Shown piece after piece: positions 33,545 to 41,674 of a stretch of 64,000 nt of DNA (its first letter is position 1; each line of letters opens with the position of its first letter). Location of the stretch: assembly GCA_040220455.1 (NCBI GenBank), contig JAVJUS010000112.1, forward strand, positions 1 through 64,000, read 5' to 3'. This DNA comes from JAVJUS01 sp040220455. GTDB lineage: Bacteria > Pseudomonadota > Alphaproteobacteria > DSM-16000 > Inquilinaceae. The notes under the pieces are model-generated. The model was given only the letters and a program-made list of their open reading frames with translations. It made no database searches and was not told where the DNA came from. The position numbers were made by a program, and so were the translations under genes.

Positions 33545-34042
33545 TCAGGCGTCGAGACCCCACAGCAGCGCCAGGTCGAAGGCGCTGTCCGGCAGGTCGT
33601 CCGGCGTCGCCTCCGGATCGTCGAGCTGAGCCTCCGGGTCGACGCCCAGCAGCATGGCCAGGCACGACTTCAGCAGCGCCGCGTGATCCGGATCGTCGGT
33701 CCGTCCCAGCGCGTGGCGCAGCAGCACCGCGAGGCCGGTCAGCGTCGTCGGCGGCGTGCGCTCGAGGAGCTGGCGGGCGAGCATCGCGTTGGCCTCGGCC
33801 AGGATGCGGGAGTCGCCCAGCCGATCCGGGTCGTCGGCCATCAGCGAGTCGTCGTTGATCGCGGCGTACTGGGCCCAGGCATCGCGATAGGCGCGGTAGC
33901 GGGCCAGCACCGGATCGCCGGCGACATCGCGAAGGCCGTCCCGGAGCACGGCGGCGTCGCGGCCGAGATCGCGGGGAATGAGGTCGAGCCCGCCGGTGAC
34001 GGTCTCGAACGGGGATTTGGCGGCGTGTTCCATGGCGGCCAT
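33545..34042 (-). CDS. Acidic hypothetical protein
   Basis: A cytosolic, Asp/Leu-rich, mostly helical protein of about 165 residues. No known domain recognised. The middle contains RYRAYRDAWAQYAAINDD, and the C-terminal third is strongly acidic (DDPEATPDDLPD). Possible starts are ATG 34042 or 34033; neither has a clear ribosome site. It has the same orientation as the MBL gene downstream, separated by 63 bases containing a perfect hairpin. It may be co-transcribed. Confidence 0.6.
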   Translation of the reverse strand: MAAMEHAAKSPFETVTGGLDLIPRDLGRDAAVLRDGLRDVAGDPVLARYRAYRDAWAQYAAINDDSLMADDPDRLGDSRILAEANAMLARQLLERTPPTTLTGLAVLLRHALGRTDDPDHAALLKSCLAMLLGVDPEAQLDDPEATPDDLPDSAFDLALLWGLDA

Positions 34043-34249
34043 GCTAGAGGCGGCGTCGGGCCTTCGCGACGGCACGAAGGGATAGCGTCTCCTGTCTTTC
34101 GCGTTATGAGAGAGGGACTTGGTCTATGCCATCGGCGTGGGCCCCCTTCCCGACGCTCTGCGAAACGGCTATCACCCTGGTCGATTTCCGGACGCGGGCG
34201 GCCGACCGATCGGCCCGCCGGCCGACCGGCGAAGGGAGGGGTCGAAGCC

Positions 34250-34531
34250 ATGAGCAGCGACGGCGATCCGCCGAAGACCGATGACGCGACCACGCGAGTT
34301 GAAGGCGCGGGCGACGGCCTGTCGCCGGGCATGGCGAGCCTGCACCCCTGGCTGCGCCCGCTCTATCGCCGGGTGATCGTCACCGTCCTGTGCGTTATCT
34401 GGCTGGGGGTCGAGAGCGTCTTCGGCGACCCCTTCTTCTCGGTCCTGGCCATGGCCATGTGCGCCTATGCCGCCTGGGACTTCTTCATCAAGCCGGCCCG
34501 CCTCGACCGGGAGGCGGCCCGCTCCGAGTGA
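34250..34531 (+). CDS. Small two-helix membrane protein
   Basis: A 93-residue protein with a polar N-terminus of about 40 residues and two adjacent membrane helices (about 45-60 and 63-77), the latter ending AAWDFFIKPARLDRE. The GGGAGGGG stretch at 34234-34241 upstream of ATG 34250 supports the start. No named family recognised. It lies 62 bases before the HAD gene in the same orientation. Confidence 0.7.
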   Translation: MSSDGDPPKTDDATTRVEGAGDGLSPGMASLHPWLRPLYRRVIVTVLCVIWLGVESVFGDPFFSVLAMAMCAYAAWDFFIKPARLDREAARSE

Positions 34532-34593
34532 CCGGGCGCGCTCCGCCCGCGACGCCCCGCCCCTTTCCCCCGCGAGACCCGAGGATGCGACCC

Positions 34594-35256
34594 ATGGCCT
34601 TCGACTGCGTCGTCTTCGACTGCGACGGCGTGCTGGTGGACAGCGAGCCGCTGGCCCTGGAGGCGGCGGTCGGCGTGTTCGCCGACTGGATCCCGGGGCT
34701 CGACGCCGCGCGCTTCGCCGAGCGTTTCGCGGGGCTGAGCGACGAAGAGATCATCGACGCGCTCGCCCGGGAGAACGGCCGCGCGGCGCCGGCCGACCTC
34801 TCCGCCCGGATCGAGCGGGCGATCGACGCCCGGCTCGCCGAGGCGGTCGAGGGCGTGCCGGGCATCGCCGCCGCGCTCGACGCCATCGCCCTGCCCATGG
34901 CCGTCGCGTCGAACAGCCCGCGCCACCGGGTCGAGCTCTCGCTCGACCGCGCCGGAATCAAGGCCCGCTTCGAGGGCCGGCTGTGCTGCGCCGACATGGT
35001 GGCCCGGCCCAAGCCGGACCCGGACGTCTACCTGATGGCGGCCGAGCGCCTGGGCGCCGCGCCCGGGGCCTGCATCGCCGTGGAGGATTCGACCACGGGC
35101 ATCGCCGCGGCGCGCGCCGCCGGCATGACCGTGCTGGGCTTCACCGGCGGCGGCCACACCTGGCCCGGCCATGCCGAAGCCCTGACCGCCGCCGGCGCCG
35201 CCCGAATCGTGCCCCACATGGCCGACCTGCCGGGCACCCTGGCCGCGATCGGTTAG
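34594..35256 (+). CDS. HAD-family phosphatase (beta-phosphoglucomutase-like)
   Basis: HAD superfamily hydrolase with a helical cap, 220 residues. The nucleophile motif is FDCDGVLVDSEP, motif II is VASNSPRHR, and motif III/IV is ARPKPDPDVYLMAAERLG and VEDSTTGIAAARAAGM. I prefer ATG 34594 because GAGG at 34581-34584 is correctly spaced for it; the ATG at 34585 would be too close. The substrate is a small phosphorylated sugar or glycolate (family knowledge), not resolvable here. Confidence 0.88.
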   Translation: MAFDCVVFDCDGVLVDSEPLALEAAVGVFADWIPGLDAARFAERFAGLSDEEIIDALARENGRAAPADLSARIERAIDARLAEAVEGVPGIAAALDAIALPMAVASNSPRHRVELSLDRAGIKARFEGRLCCADMVARPKPDPDVYLMAAERLGAAPGACIAVEDSTTGIAAARAAGMTVLGFTGGGHTWPGHAEALTAAGAARIVPHMADLPGTLAAIG

Positions 35257-35276
35257 CGCCGGCCGCGTCGCGGCCC

Positions 35277-35504
35277 GTAGGTCGGTCGAGCGTCAGCGAG
35301 CCCGACAGCTCCGGCGGTCGGCCCGGTCCGGGCCCGTCGGCATCGCTTCGCTCTGCCGACCTACGCCGCATCGGCCCTGTAGGTCGGTCGAGCGTCAGCG
35401 AGCCCGACGCCGCCGGCGGCCCCGTCCGTGCGCGTCGGGTTCGCTTCGCTCAGCCGCCCTACGTTGCACCGTCCCGTAGGTCGGTCGAGCGCAGCGAGCC
35501 CGAC
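35277..35504. repeat. Cluster of five GTAGGTCGG-type palindromic repeats
   Basis: Units at 35277-35306 (plus), 35336-35364 (minus), 35379-35408 (plus), 35434-35462 (minus) and 35476-35504 (plus), strictly alternating in orientation. Spacers are GC-rich and partly similar (GCCGGCGGCC type). They fill the gap between the HAD gene and the convergent RTX-like gene. Confidence 0.85.
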
Positions 35505-35532
35505 GCCCCCGGCGGCCCCAGGAGCGGCCGCC

Positions 35533-36438
35533 TCAGAAGAGGAAGTCGCTCGCGTCGACCGAGGAGACGGCGATTCCCTCGAGCAGGATCGACGTGCCGT
35601 CGATGCCGACAACGGCGTCCCCGGCCCCGGAGTCGACGACGGACAGATCGCCGAAGCCGGTCGCGGATGTCCCGGTCAGGTCGATCATGTCGACGCCATC
35701 GGCGAAATCCGTGATCCGGTCTGTTCCCTCTCCCGAACCGAAAATGAACGTGTCGACTCCTGATCCGCCTGTCAGGATATCGTTGCCCAGGCCGCCGGCC
35801 AGGTAGTCGTCGCCGCCATTGCCGTCGATCGTGTCGTCGAGGCTGAAGATCGGATCATTGGCGGTGCTCGTGCCCGTGATCCGGTCGGAGCCGGCGCCGC
35901 CGACGATCTGGCGGATCTGGGAGATCTGGACATCCGTCAGGTCGAGCACCCCGTCGGCCTGGATGTCCACGGGCTTGACGGACTGGTCGTTGACGATCGC
36001 CTCGACGCTGTCCAGGTAATCGATGCCGATCACGCCGTAGAAGGCGTACTGGTTGACGGTACCGACATAGATGATGTCGGTGCCGGAGCCGCCGTAAAAG
36101 GAGTCCATCCCGGAGACGCCGTCGGTGACGAAGGCGTCGTCGCCCGCCTCGCCATGGAGGCGATCGTCCTCGAGCCCGCCAACGATGTAGTCGTCGCCGC
36201 CACCGCCATAGATCGTGTCCTCGCCCAGCTCGCCGAACAGGTAATCCCCGTCGTCGCCGCCGAAGACCTGGTCGTCGCCGTCGCCCCCGAAGACGTAATC
36301 GACACCGGAACCGGCCGAGACGTAGTCGTCGCCGTTTTCCGCGTACACGGTGTCGCTGCCGCCATACATGTAGAACGAGTCGGCGTAGAAGGTGCCGGTT
36401 ACCGTCTCCGATCCGTTCGTGCCGTTGTAGACTGCCAT
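35533..36438 (-). CDS. RTX-like calcium-binding secreted protein
   Basis: A 301-residue acidic protein built of Gly/Asp-rich nonapeptides of the type G-G-x-G-x-D-x-h-x, from about 43 to 125 and again 205-235 (for example GGDGDDQVF, GGGGDDYIV, GGSGVDTFI). These bind calcium and form parallel beta rolls. There is no N-terminal signal peptide; the C-terminus (SVDASDFLF) resembles the secretion signal of type I systems. Residues 158-169 also form an EF-hand/dockerin-like loop (DIQADGVLDLTD). AAGGAG precedes ATG 36438. No type I secretion genes are nearby, so a shared exporter is likely. Function unknown. Confidence 0.8.
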   Translation of the reverse strand: MAVYNGTNGSETVTGTFYADSFYMYGGSDTVYAENGDDYVSAGSGVDYVFGGDGDDQVFGGDDGDYLFGELGEDTIYGGGGDDYIVGGLEDDRLHGEAGDDAFVTDGVSGMDSFYGGSGTDIIYVGTVNQYAFYGVIGIDYLDSVEAIVNDQSVKPVDIQADGVLDLTDVQISQIRQIVGGAGSDRITGTSTANDPIFSLDDTIDGNGGDDYLAGGLGNDILTGGSGVDTFIFGSGEGTDRITDFADGVDMIDLTGTSATGFGDLSVVDSGAGDAVVGIDGTSILLEGIAVSSVDASDFLF

Positions 36439-36682
36439 GGAATGCTCCTTGAGGTTGCATGCATGGCCGGCCTTCTACCCACCGAATCTTTCCGACATCT
36501 GAATCATGCTTAGTTTCACTTTCTATCCTTTCAGACCTTTCATTCGTTACCTAGCGAACGTTTGATGTTAACACTTCATCAAGACTTTCTCTCTACCTAA
36601 GCGAGCGTTACGGGGCGCCTGTCGGTCGGGTCGACCGGACCCGGCCATCGGCGCCCATCGCCCGGATAGCGGAGACAAGGCC
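36439..36682. promoter_or_regulatory. A/T-rich divergent promoter region
   Basis: Unusually A/T-rich for this genome from 36475 to 36600. It separates the RTX-like gene (minus) from an unknown plus-strand gene. It contains the inverted repeat TTGATG-N9-CATCAA (36562-36582). No gene is visible. Confidence 0.45.
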
Positions 36683-37579
36683 ATGAAAGCGGGGGGTCCC
36701 GAGGCATCGCCGATAGCCCGTCTGGCGTCGCAATACACGCAGAAGGCCGAGACGATCCTGGCCCGCAGGGGCATCGAGACCGGCGCCGGCCAGGGGGCGT
36801 CGGGCAAGACCGCCGGCACGCTCGCCGCGATCGACGCCGCCCTGCCGGTCGACTTCAATCTGTCGACCGCGGGGCAGTACATCCGGGACTCCGGCATGCT
36901 GGGCGAGAAGCCCCCGATGGACACCATGTGGACCAAGCCGGACGGCGGTGTCACGAATATGGAAGGCGGAGGTCTGGCGAGGCGCCGGCTGCACGAGATG
37001 TTCACCCTGGCGATGGCCCGGGGCCTGAACCGGGTGCTCAATCGGGAGGCCGAGCAGAGCGCCTTCGAGGCCGAGCACGGCTTCCGCCCGCGCAACACCG
37101 AAGCGCTGCGCAACGTCTACAACGAGGCCCGCGCCGGCACCCTGTCCATCCCGTCCTTCTCCTCCCGCGAGGACGCCATGGACTTCGCGCTGAGAATGGC
37201 CGGTGATCTGCAGAGCGCGACAAGGTCGGTCGCGACCGGAGCCCGCCACAACGACCCGGAGACACTCCAGCCGATGATCGAGGCTCTCGGCGCCGAGCCG
37301 GCCAAGATTATCCGCGCGCAATCGAAGGATCGCGCCGAAGCCGGGCGGATGGAGGCCTTCATCGCCGACACCCTGCTGCGCGGCGCGCTGGACGTCTCCG
37401 GCCCGACCCACACCCTCGACGGCGCCGACTCCCGGGTCGAGGCCGTGACCCTCTCCTGGCAGGGCGAAAAGCTGCTGACCCTCGATCCCGACCAGGACAG
37501 CTACACCTACTTTGATTCGGCCGGCAACGCCCTGGACGCGCGCGCCTGGCAGGACACCCGCGTCGACATCCGGGCGTGA
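36683..37579 (+). CDS. Hypothetical protein, 298 residues
   Basis: A soluble, largely helical protein without signal peptide or membrane segments. No family recognised. GGAGA lies upstream of ATG 36683. Segments worth noting are FRPRNTEALRNVYNEA, SFSSREDAMDFALRMAGDL, and a C-terminal beta-type end with LTLDPDQDSYTYFDSAGN. Codon use looks like its neighbours. It sits between an RTX-like gene and repeat clusters, with no evident functional partner. Confidence 0.65.
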   Translation: MKAGGPEASPIARLASQYTQKAETILARRGIETGAGQGASGKTAGTLAAIDAALPVDFNLSTAGQYIRDSGMLGEKPPMDTMWTKPDGGVTNMEGGGLARRRLHEMFTLAMARGLNRVLNREAEQSAFEAEHGFRPRNTEALRNVYNEARAGTLSIPSFSSREDAMDFALRMAGDLQSATRSVATGARHNDPETLQPMIEALGAEPAKIIRAQSKDRAEAGRMEAFIADTLLRGALDVSGPTHTLDGADSRVEAVTLSWQGEKLLTLDPDQDSYTYFDSAGNALDARAWQDTRVDIRA

Positions 37580-37598
37580 CCGGACACCCCTCCGCCCC

Positions 37599-37680
37599 GT
37601 AGGTCGCGAGAGCGAAGCGATCCCGACGCCCCGGACCCAGGCGGCGGCGCTGTCGGCATCGCTTCGCTCAGCCGACCTAC
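37599..37680. repeat. Inverted pair of GTAGGTCG-type repeats
   Basis: Plus unit 37599-37626 (GTAGGTCGCGAGAGCGAAGC start) and minus unit 37652-37680. They begin 20 bases after the preceding gene's stop and face each other, so the transcript could fold into a large hairpin. Confidence 0.8.
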
Positions 37681-37746
37681 GACATGCCGGCCGGGATTCG
37701 ACCGGATCGTCCTCGGCATCGGAGGGTTTCGTTGTTTTGCTCTACC

Positions 37747-37863
37747 GTCATCCCCGCGAAAGCGGGGATCCAGGCGGCTGGGCGCAGTGGTCTCAGGATA
37801 TTCCCTGATCGGTGCTCCGCTGCCGGGCCGGTGCCCATGGATCCCCGCTTTCGCGGGGATGAC
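37747..37863. repeat. Inverted pair of GTCATCCCCGCGAAAGCGGGG repeats
   Basis: Unit 37747-37771 begins GTCATCCCCGCGAAAGCGGG; unit 37839-37863 is its reverse complement. Each is itself a hairpin (CCCCGC-GAAA-GCGGGG) with a GAAA tetraloop. This element type occurs at high copy in many proteobacterial genomes. The 67 bases between them hold no gene. Confidence 0.85.
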
Positions 37864-37890
37864 GAATGAAAGAGAGCACAAGGAAGAACC

Positions 37891-37976
37891 GTAGGTCGGG
37901 AGAGCGTCAGCGATCCCGACGGCTCCGGCGGCGGAGCGGGCGCCCCCGTCGGGTTCGCTTCGCTCAACCGACCTAC
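37891..37976. repeat. Inverted pair of GTAGGTCGG-type repeats at the end of the V-ATPase operon
   Basis: Plus unit 37891-37920 and minus unit 37948-37976. The minus unit overlaps the end of the V-ATPase subunit A gene, and its GTAG provides the TAG stop (37973-37975). The pair may serve as the 3' end of the operon transcript. Confidence 0.85.
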
Positions 37977-39850
37977 GCCCCGTGATGGGCGGCGAGGTCG
38001 CGGATTTCGTCGGTCAGGCGGGCGTGGTCGGCGGACTGCCGCTCGGCGTAGTTCAGGTTCTTGTAGAGCGCCGTCAGCCGGGTGAAGACCTGGCGCGCGG
38101 CGTCCTTGTCCTCGAAGCTCCAGTCCCGGCGCACCAGGTCGAGCAGAAGGTCCAGGCTCTCCACCTGGCGGTCCAGCGGCATCGAGACGTCGACCGGGTC
38201 GAACGCGTCCTGCTGGAGATAGACCATGTCGACCAGCCGGGCCTTCTGGTAGTCCACGAAGTCCTCCAGCGTCACACCCTCCTCGCCGGTCACCTGCATC
38301 ATCTGGTCGACGCTCTCGCCCCGCTCCAGCAGGTCGACGAGCCCGCGCACGTCGTCCACCCAGCTCGGGCGCAGGTGATCGGCGTACCAGGCCTCCAGCT
38401 GGTCGAGATAGCGCGACCAGGAGCTCAGCGGATCGACCGACGGGTAGAAGCGCTTGTAGGCCCGGTCGGCGGACAGGCCGAGGAACGCCTTGACCGTCGA
38501 CAGGGTCGACTGGGTCACCGGCTCCTCGAAGTTGCCGCCGGCGGGCGAGACGGTGCCGATCATGGTCAGGCTGCCGACCGCCCCGTCGGGGCAGCGCAGC
38601 ACCCCGGCGCGCTCGTAGACGCCCTTGATCGCGCTGTCGAGATAGGCCGGGAACGCCTCCTCGCCCGGGATCTCCTCCATCCGGCCGGAGGTCTCGCGCA
38701 TCGCCTGGGCCCAGCGCGAGGTGGAATCGGCGATGACCAGCACGTCGAAGCCCATCTGGCGATAGTACTCGCCCAGCGTGATGCCGGTGTAGATCGAGCT
38801 CTCCCGCGCCGCCACGGGCATGGCCGATGTATTGCAGACGATGATCGTGCGGTCCATGAGCGAGCCGCCGGTCTTCGGGTCGCGCAGCTGCGGGAACTCG
38901 GTGATCGTCTCGACCACCTCCCCCGCGCGCTCGCCGCAGGCCACGACGATCACCACGTCGACCGCCGAATAGCGCGAGATCAGGTTCTGCAGCACCGTCT
39001 TGCCCGCGCCGAACGGCCCCGGGATGCAGGCCGTGCCGCCGCGGGCGATGGGGAAGAAGGTGTCGATCAACCGGATCGTCGTGACCAGCGGCTCGTCTGG
39101 GAACAGCCGCTCGGCCCGGCGCGCGCGCAGCAGGCGCTCCGGCAGGGCCCGGCGCACCGGCCAGCGCTGGACCATGGTGATCTCTCGCTCGGCCGCGTCG
39201 CGCGCGTCGGCCCCGTCCTCCGGCGCCGGACGGATGCGCGCGACCGGCGTGTCGACGGTGAAGCTGCCGCCCTGGATCCAGGTGACCTCCACCGGCCCCG
39301 GCTCGCCGAAGGGGACCATGATCTTGTGGGCGAAGCGACCCTCCTTGACCGTGCCCAGCGGCGCGCCCGGCCCGAGCACGTCGCCGACCCGGGCCGACGG
39401 CTCGAAGGCCCATTTGCGCGACCGGTCGAGCGGATCGGCATACACCCCGCGCGGCAGGAAGTAGCCGTACTCGCGCGCCAGCACGGCGAGCGGGTTCTGC
39501 AGCCCGTCATAGACCTGGCCGAGCAGGCCCGGCCCGAGCGTGACCGACAGCATCTCCCCGGTGAGATACACGGCGTCGCCGACGGCCACGCCGGCGGTGT
39601 CCTCGTAGACCTGGAGATCGGCGAGCGTGCCGCGGATGCGCAGGACCTCGGCTTCGAGCCGGCGCTCGCCGCCTTCCCGGCCGACGGAGACGAAGGCGAC
39701 CCCATTCTTCATCACCGGCCGGTCGCGGGTCTCGATCGTCACCAGGTTCTCGCGCACGCCGACGACACGCGCGTCCGGGGTCTCCCGGCCCTCGGCCCCG
39801 CCGGTTACGGCGGCGCCCTCAGGCGGTGGCGAAGGGGTCGTCATGCTCAC
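37973..39850 (-). CDS. atpA (ntpA): V-type ATP synthase/ATPase subunit A (catalytic)
   Basis: Catalytic subunit of the V1 sector, 625 residues, including a non-conserved N-terminal leader of about 25. It has the P-loop GPFGAGKTVLQ, the non-homologous region before it, the ACGERAGE block, and DSTSRWAQAMRE. The start is probably GTG 39850 (CGAGG upstream), giving a 32-base overlap with the DUF2764 gene; ATG 39844 is in frame. Last gene of a seven-gene operon. The TAG stop lies in a dispersed repeat. It couples ATP hydrolysis or synthesis to ion flow at the membrane. Confidence 0.95.
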   Translation of the reverse strand: MSMTTPSPPPEGAAVTGGAEGRETPDARVVGVRENLVTIETRDRPVMKNGVAFVSVGREGGERRLEAEVLRIRGTLADLQVYEDTAGVAVGDAVYLTGEMLSVTLGPGLLGQVYDGLQNPLAVLAREYGYFLPRGVYADPLDRSRKWAFEPSARVGDVLGPGAPLGTVKEGRFAHKIMVPFGEPGPVEVTWIQGGSFTVDTPVARIRPAPEDGADARDAAEREITMVQRWPVRRALPERLLRARRAERLFPDEPLVTTIRLIDTFFPIARGGTACIPGPFGAGKTVLQNLISRYSAVDVVIVVACGERAGEVVETITEFPQLRDPKTGGSLMDRTIIVCNTSAMPVAARESSIYTGITLGEYYRQMGFDVLVIADSTSRWAQAMRETSGRMEEIPGEEAFPAYLDSAIKGVYERAGVLRCPDGAVGSLTMIGTVSPAGGNFEEPVTQSTLSTVKAFLGLSADRAYKRFYPSVDPLSSWSRYLDQLEAWYADHLRPSWVDDVRGLVDLLERGESVDQMMQVTGEEGVTLEDFVDYQKARLVDMVYLQQDAFDPVDVSMPLDRQVESLDLLLDLVRRDWSFEDKDAARQVFTRLTALYKNLNYAERQSADHARLTDEIRDLAAHHGA

Positions 39851-40508
39851 CCAGGGCCTCGCTTACCAATCTGTCGAAGCGGCGCGCCGCCCGGCCGGCG
39901 TCGTAGGCCAGCCAGCGCGCCAGGATGTCCCAACGGAAGAGATAGACGAGCACGGCGTCGAACGCGAAGGGCCGCCCCTCCGCCAGCCTTCCGAGCCGGT
40001 CCCAGACCTGGCGCATCAGGAACCGCTCCAGGCCGTAGGCGTCACCCGCCTCCAGAAGCTCGGCCATCCCGGCGATCCAGGGGAATTGCCGGCCGAGCCC
40101 GAGATCAAAAGCCGAAGCGTGGTCGCGGATCGTCCGGGCGAGATCCGGCAGGGCGTCGATCGCCTCCGGCACCAGAGGGTCGAGCCCTTCGTGCCGGCGG
40201 CGCAGCGCGGCCTGGACGACCCGGCGCTCCAGCCGGTAGGTGGCGATCGCGCGCAAGGTCGGGTTCCGCGTCTCGTCCATCAGCCGCCGGTAGCCGGCAA
40301 TCACCGCGGCGTCGGTGCGGTCGACCGGCTGACGCTGCCAGTGCAGGAAGTCCTGGACGCGTGCCGCCTCCGCCGCGTCGTCCGGCTCCAGCATGGCCAG
40401 GCGCTCGCCCAGGCGTTCCGGATTGATCGGCAGGCGCTCGGCCCGCTCGAAATCCGGCAGGGCCGGCAGGCTCGCGACCAGGGTCCAGTAGCGCGCGTCC
40501 GTCGCCAT
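39819..40508 (-). CDS. DUF2764 V-ATPase operon protein (putative subunit C-like)
   Basis: A 229-residue helical protein with the DUF2764 start (YWTLVASLPALP) and the RFPWI-like GLGRQFPWIAG segment. DUF2764 proteins are found only in minimal bacterial V-ATPase operons between the E and A genes, as here. They are thought to replace the missing C subunit linking the stalk to the membrane part. It overlaps subunit A by 32 bases and follows subunit E by 6. Confidence 0.85.
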   Translation of the reverse strand: MATDARYWTLVASLPALPDFERAERLPINPERLGERLAMLEPDDAAEAARVQDFLHWQRQPVDRTDAAVIAGYRRLMDETRNPTLRAIATYRLERRVVQAALRRRHEGLDPLVPEAIDALPDLARTIRDHASAFDLGLGRQFPWIAGMAELLEAGDAYGLERFLMRQVWDRLGRLAEGRPFAFDAVLVYLFRWDILARWLAYDAGRAARRFDRLVSEALGEHDDPFATA

Positions 40509-40514
40509 CGCCGC

Positions 40515-41204
40515 CTACCGCACGATGCCGTCGAGCAGCGCGCGGAAGCGCGGCAGCAGGTGGGCGCGCAGGATTTCCGCGACGGCGGCGTCGGTCAGGT
40601 CGATCTCCACATCCTCGCCGTCGAGCCGGACGACGAGGCCCGGCCGGTCGGGGCCGCCGCGGGTCAGCGTGACGCCCTCGCGCAGGCGCTCCGCCCCGAT
40701 CCGGGCGACCAGGTCGTCGAGCGCATGCTCGACCTCGGATTCCCGGCCACCACTGCGGCGCAGCTCGTCGAGCCCGACCGCCGTCTCCGGCAGCAGCACC
40801 GTCGCCCTGCGCCCCTCCTCCGGCCGGAATCGACCGCCGATTTCCAGGATGAGCGTCTCCAGCGTGCCGGGATCCTCCAGCGCACGGGCGACGACGCGGC
40901 CGAGCTGGTCGGAGAAGGCCGCCGTCAGCCGCTCCTTGAGCGCGATCAGCGCATCCCGGGCGGCAAGCTCCAGCGCCTCGTGGGCGGCCTTCTTTTCCGC
41001 CGCGGCGTCGTCCCGGGCCCGGGCGCGCTCGCGCTCGGCTTCCTCGCGCGCTTGCGAGACGATCTCGGAGGCCTTGATGCGGGCCTCGTCGACCAGGCGG
41101 TCGGCCTCCTCCCGCCCGGCTTCCACGCCCTCCTGGCGCAGCCGGTCGATCAGCGCCTGGACGCCGGAGGTGGCGGGCTCGATCGGCTTGTCGGCCTTGG
41201 CCAT
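40515..41204 (-). CDS. atpE (ntpE): V-type ATPase subunit E (peripheral stalk)
   Basis: A 229-residue protein. Residues 15-90 form a long charged coiled coil (EEAERERARARDDAAAEKK), followed by a globular C-terminal domain, as expected for the E subunit of the peripheral stalk. GGGGAG precedes ATG 41204. It lies between the K proteolipid gene and DUF2764. No separate subunit G/H or F gene is present, as in other minimal V-ATPases. Confidence 0.85.
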   Translation of the reverse strand: MAKADKPIEPATSGVQALIDRLRQEGVEAGREEADRLVDEARIKASEIVSQAREEAERERARARDDAAAEKKAAHEALELAARDALIALKERLTAAFSDQLGRVVARALEDPGTLETLILEIGGRFRPEEGRRATVLLPETAVGLDELRRSGGRESEVEHALDDLVARIGAERLREGVTLTRGGPDRPGLVVRLDGEDVEIDLTDAAVAEILRAHLLPRFRALLDGIVR

Positions 41205-41224
41205 GGCGCGCTCCCCGGATTGCC

Positions 41225-41674
41225 TCAGGACGCCGGGATGCCGGCGGACAGGACCAGCGCGAAGACGAAGGCGAAGACGGCGAAGCCCTCGACGATCGCC
41301 GCCGGCGCGATCGACAGGCCGAAGATCTCGGGCTTGTTCTTCGACACGTTGATCGCCGAAGCGCAGCAGTCGCCCTGGTACATCGAGCAGATCATCAGGG
41401 CGAGCCCGGTCAGGACGCCGATGGCGAACAGGCCCGGCGCCGTCGCCACCGATACCGCCCGGTTCAGGCTCAGCATCACGACGATGCCGTAGATCACCTG
41501 CGACGACGGCATGGCCGACAGCCCGATATAACGGCCGTGCCCGCCCTCGGTCTCCAGCAGCGCGCCGCAGGCCGCCTGCCCGGCCCGCGCGCAGCCGATC
41601 ACGCTGCCGATGGCGCCGAGCGCCATGGGCGCGAAGATGCCGATCCAACCGGCCGCCAGGATCACCTGTTCCAC
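41225..41674 (-). CDS. atpK (ntpK): V-type ATPase subunit K (proteolipid, rotor ring)
   Basis: A 149-residue proteolipid with four membrane helices in two hairpins. The start is GTG 41674: GGGAGA lies upstream and it overlaps the end of subunit I by 13 bases. Hairpin 1 has Met55-Pro-Ser-Ser58-Gln59; hairpin 2 has Gln100 and the essential Glu129 (IVEGFAVF). Compared with Enterococcus hirae NtpK, Ser58, Gln59, Gln100 and Glu129 fall at the Na+ ligands Thr64, Gln65, Gln110 and Glu139, and the Gln-Glu spacing of 29 is identical. Sodium coupling is therefore likely (inference). The vicinal Cys pair in GDCCAS is unusual. Confidence 0.9.
   Translation of the reverse strand: MEQVILAAGWIGIFAPMALGAIGSVIGCARAGQAACGALLETEGGHGRYIGLSAMPSSQVIYGIVVMLSLNRAVSVATAPGLFAIGVLTGLALMICSMYQGDCCASAINVSKNKPEIFGLSIAPAAIVEGFAVFAFVFALVLSAGIPAS

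Noticed and set aside
34465..35714. Alternative plus-strand frame spanning the HAD gene and the repeats
   Set aside because: It overlaps a conserved HAD phosphatase in another frame and runs through palindromic repeats; no protein family is visible.
37982..41492. Long plus-strand frames opposite the V-ATPase operon
   Set aside because: They mirror the conserved minus-strand subunits and show only low-complexity composition.
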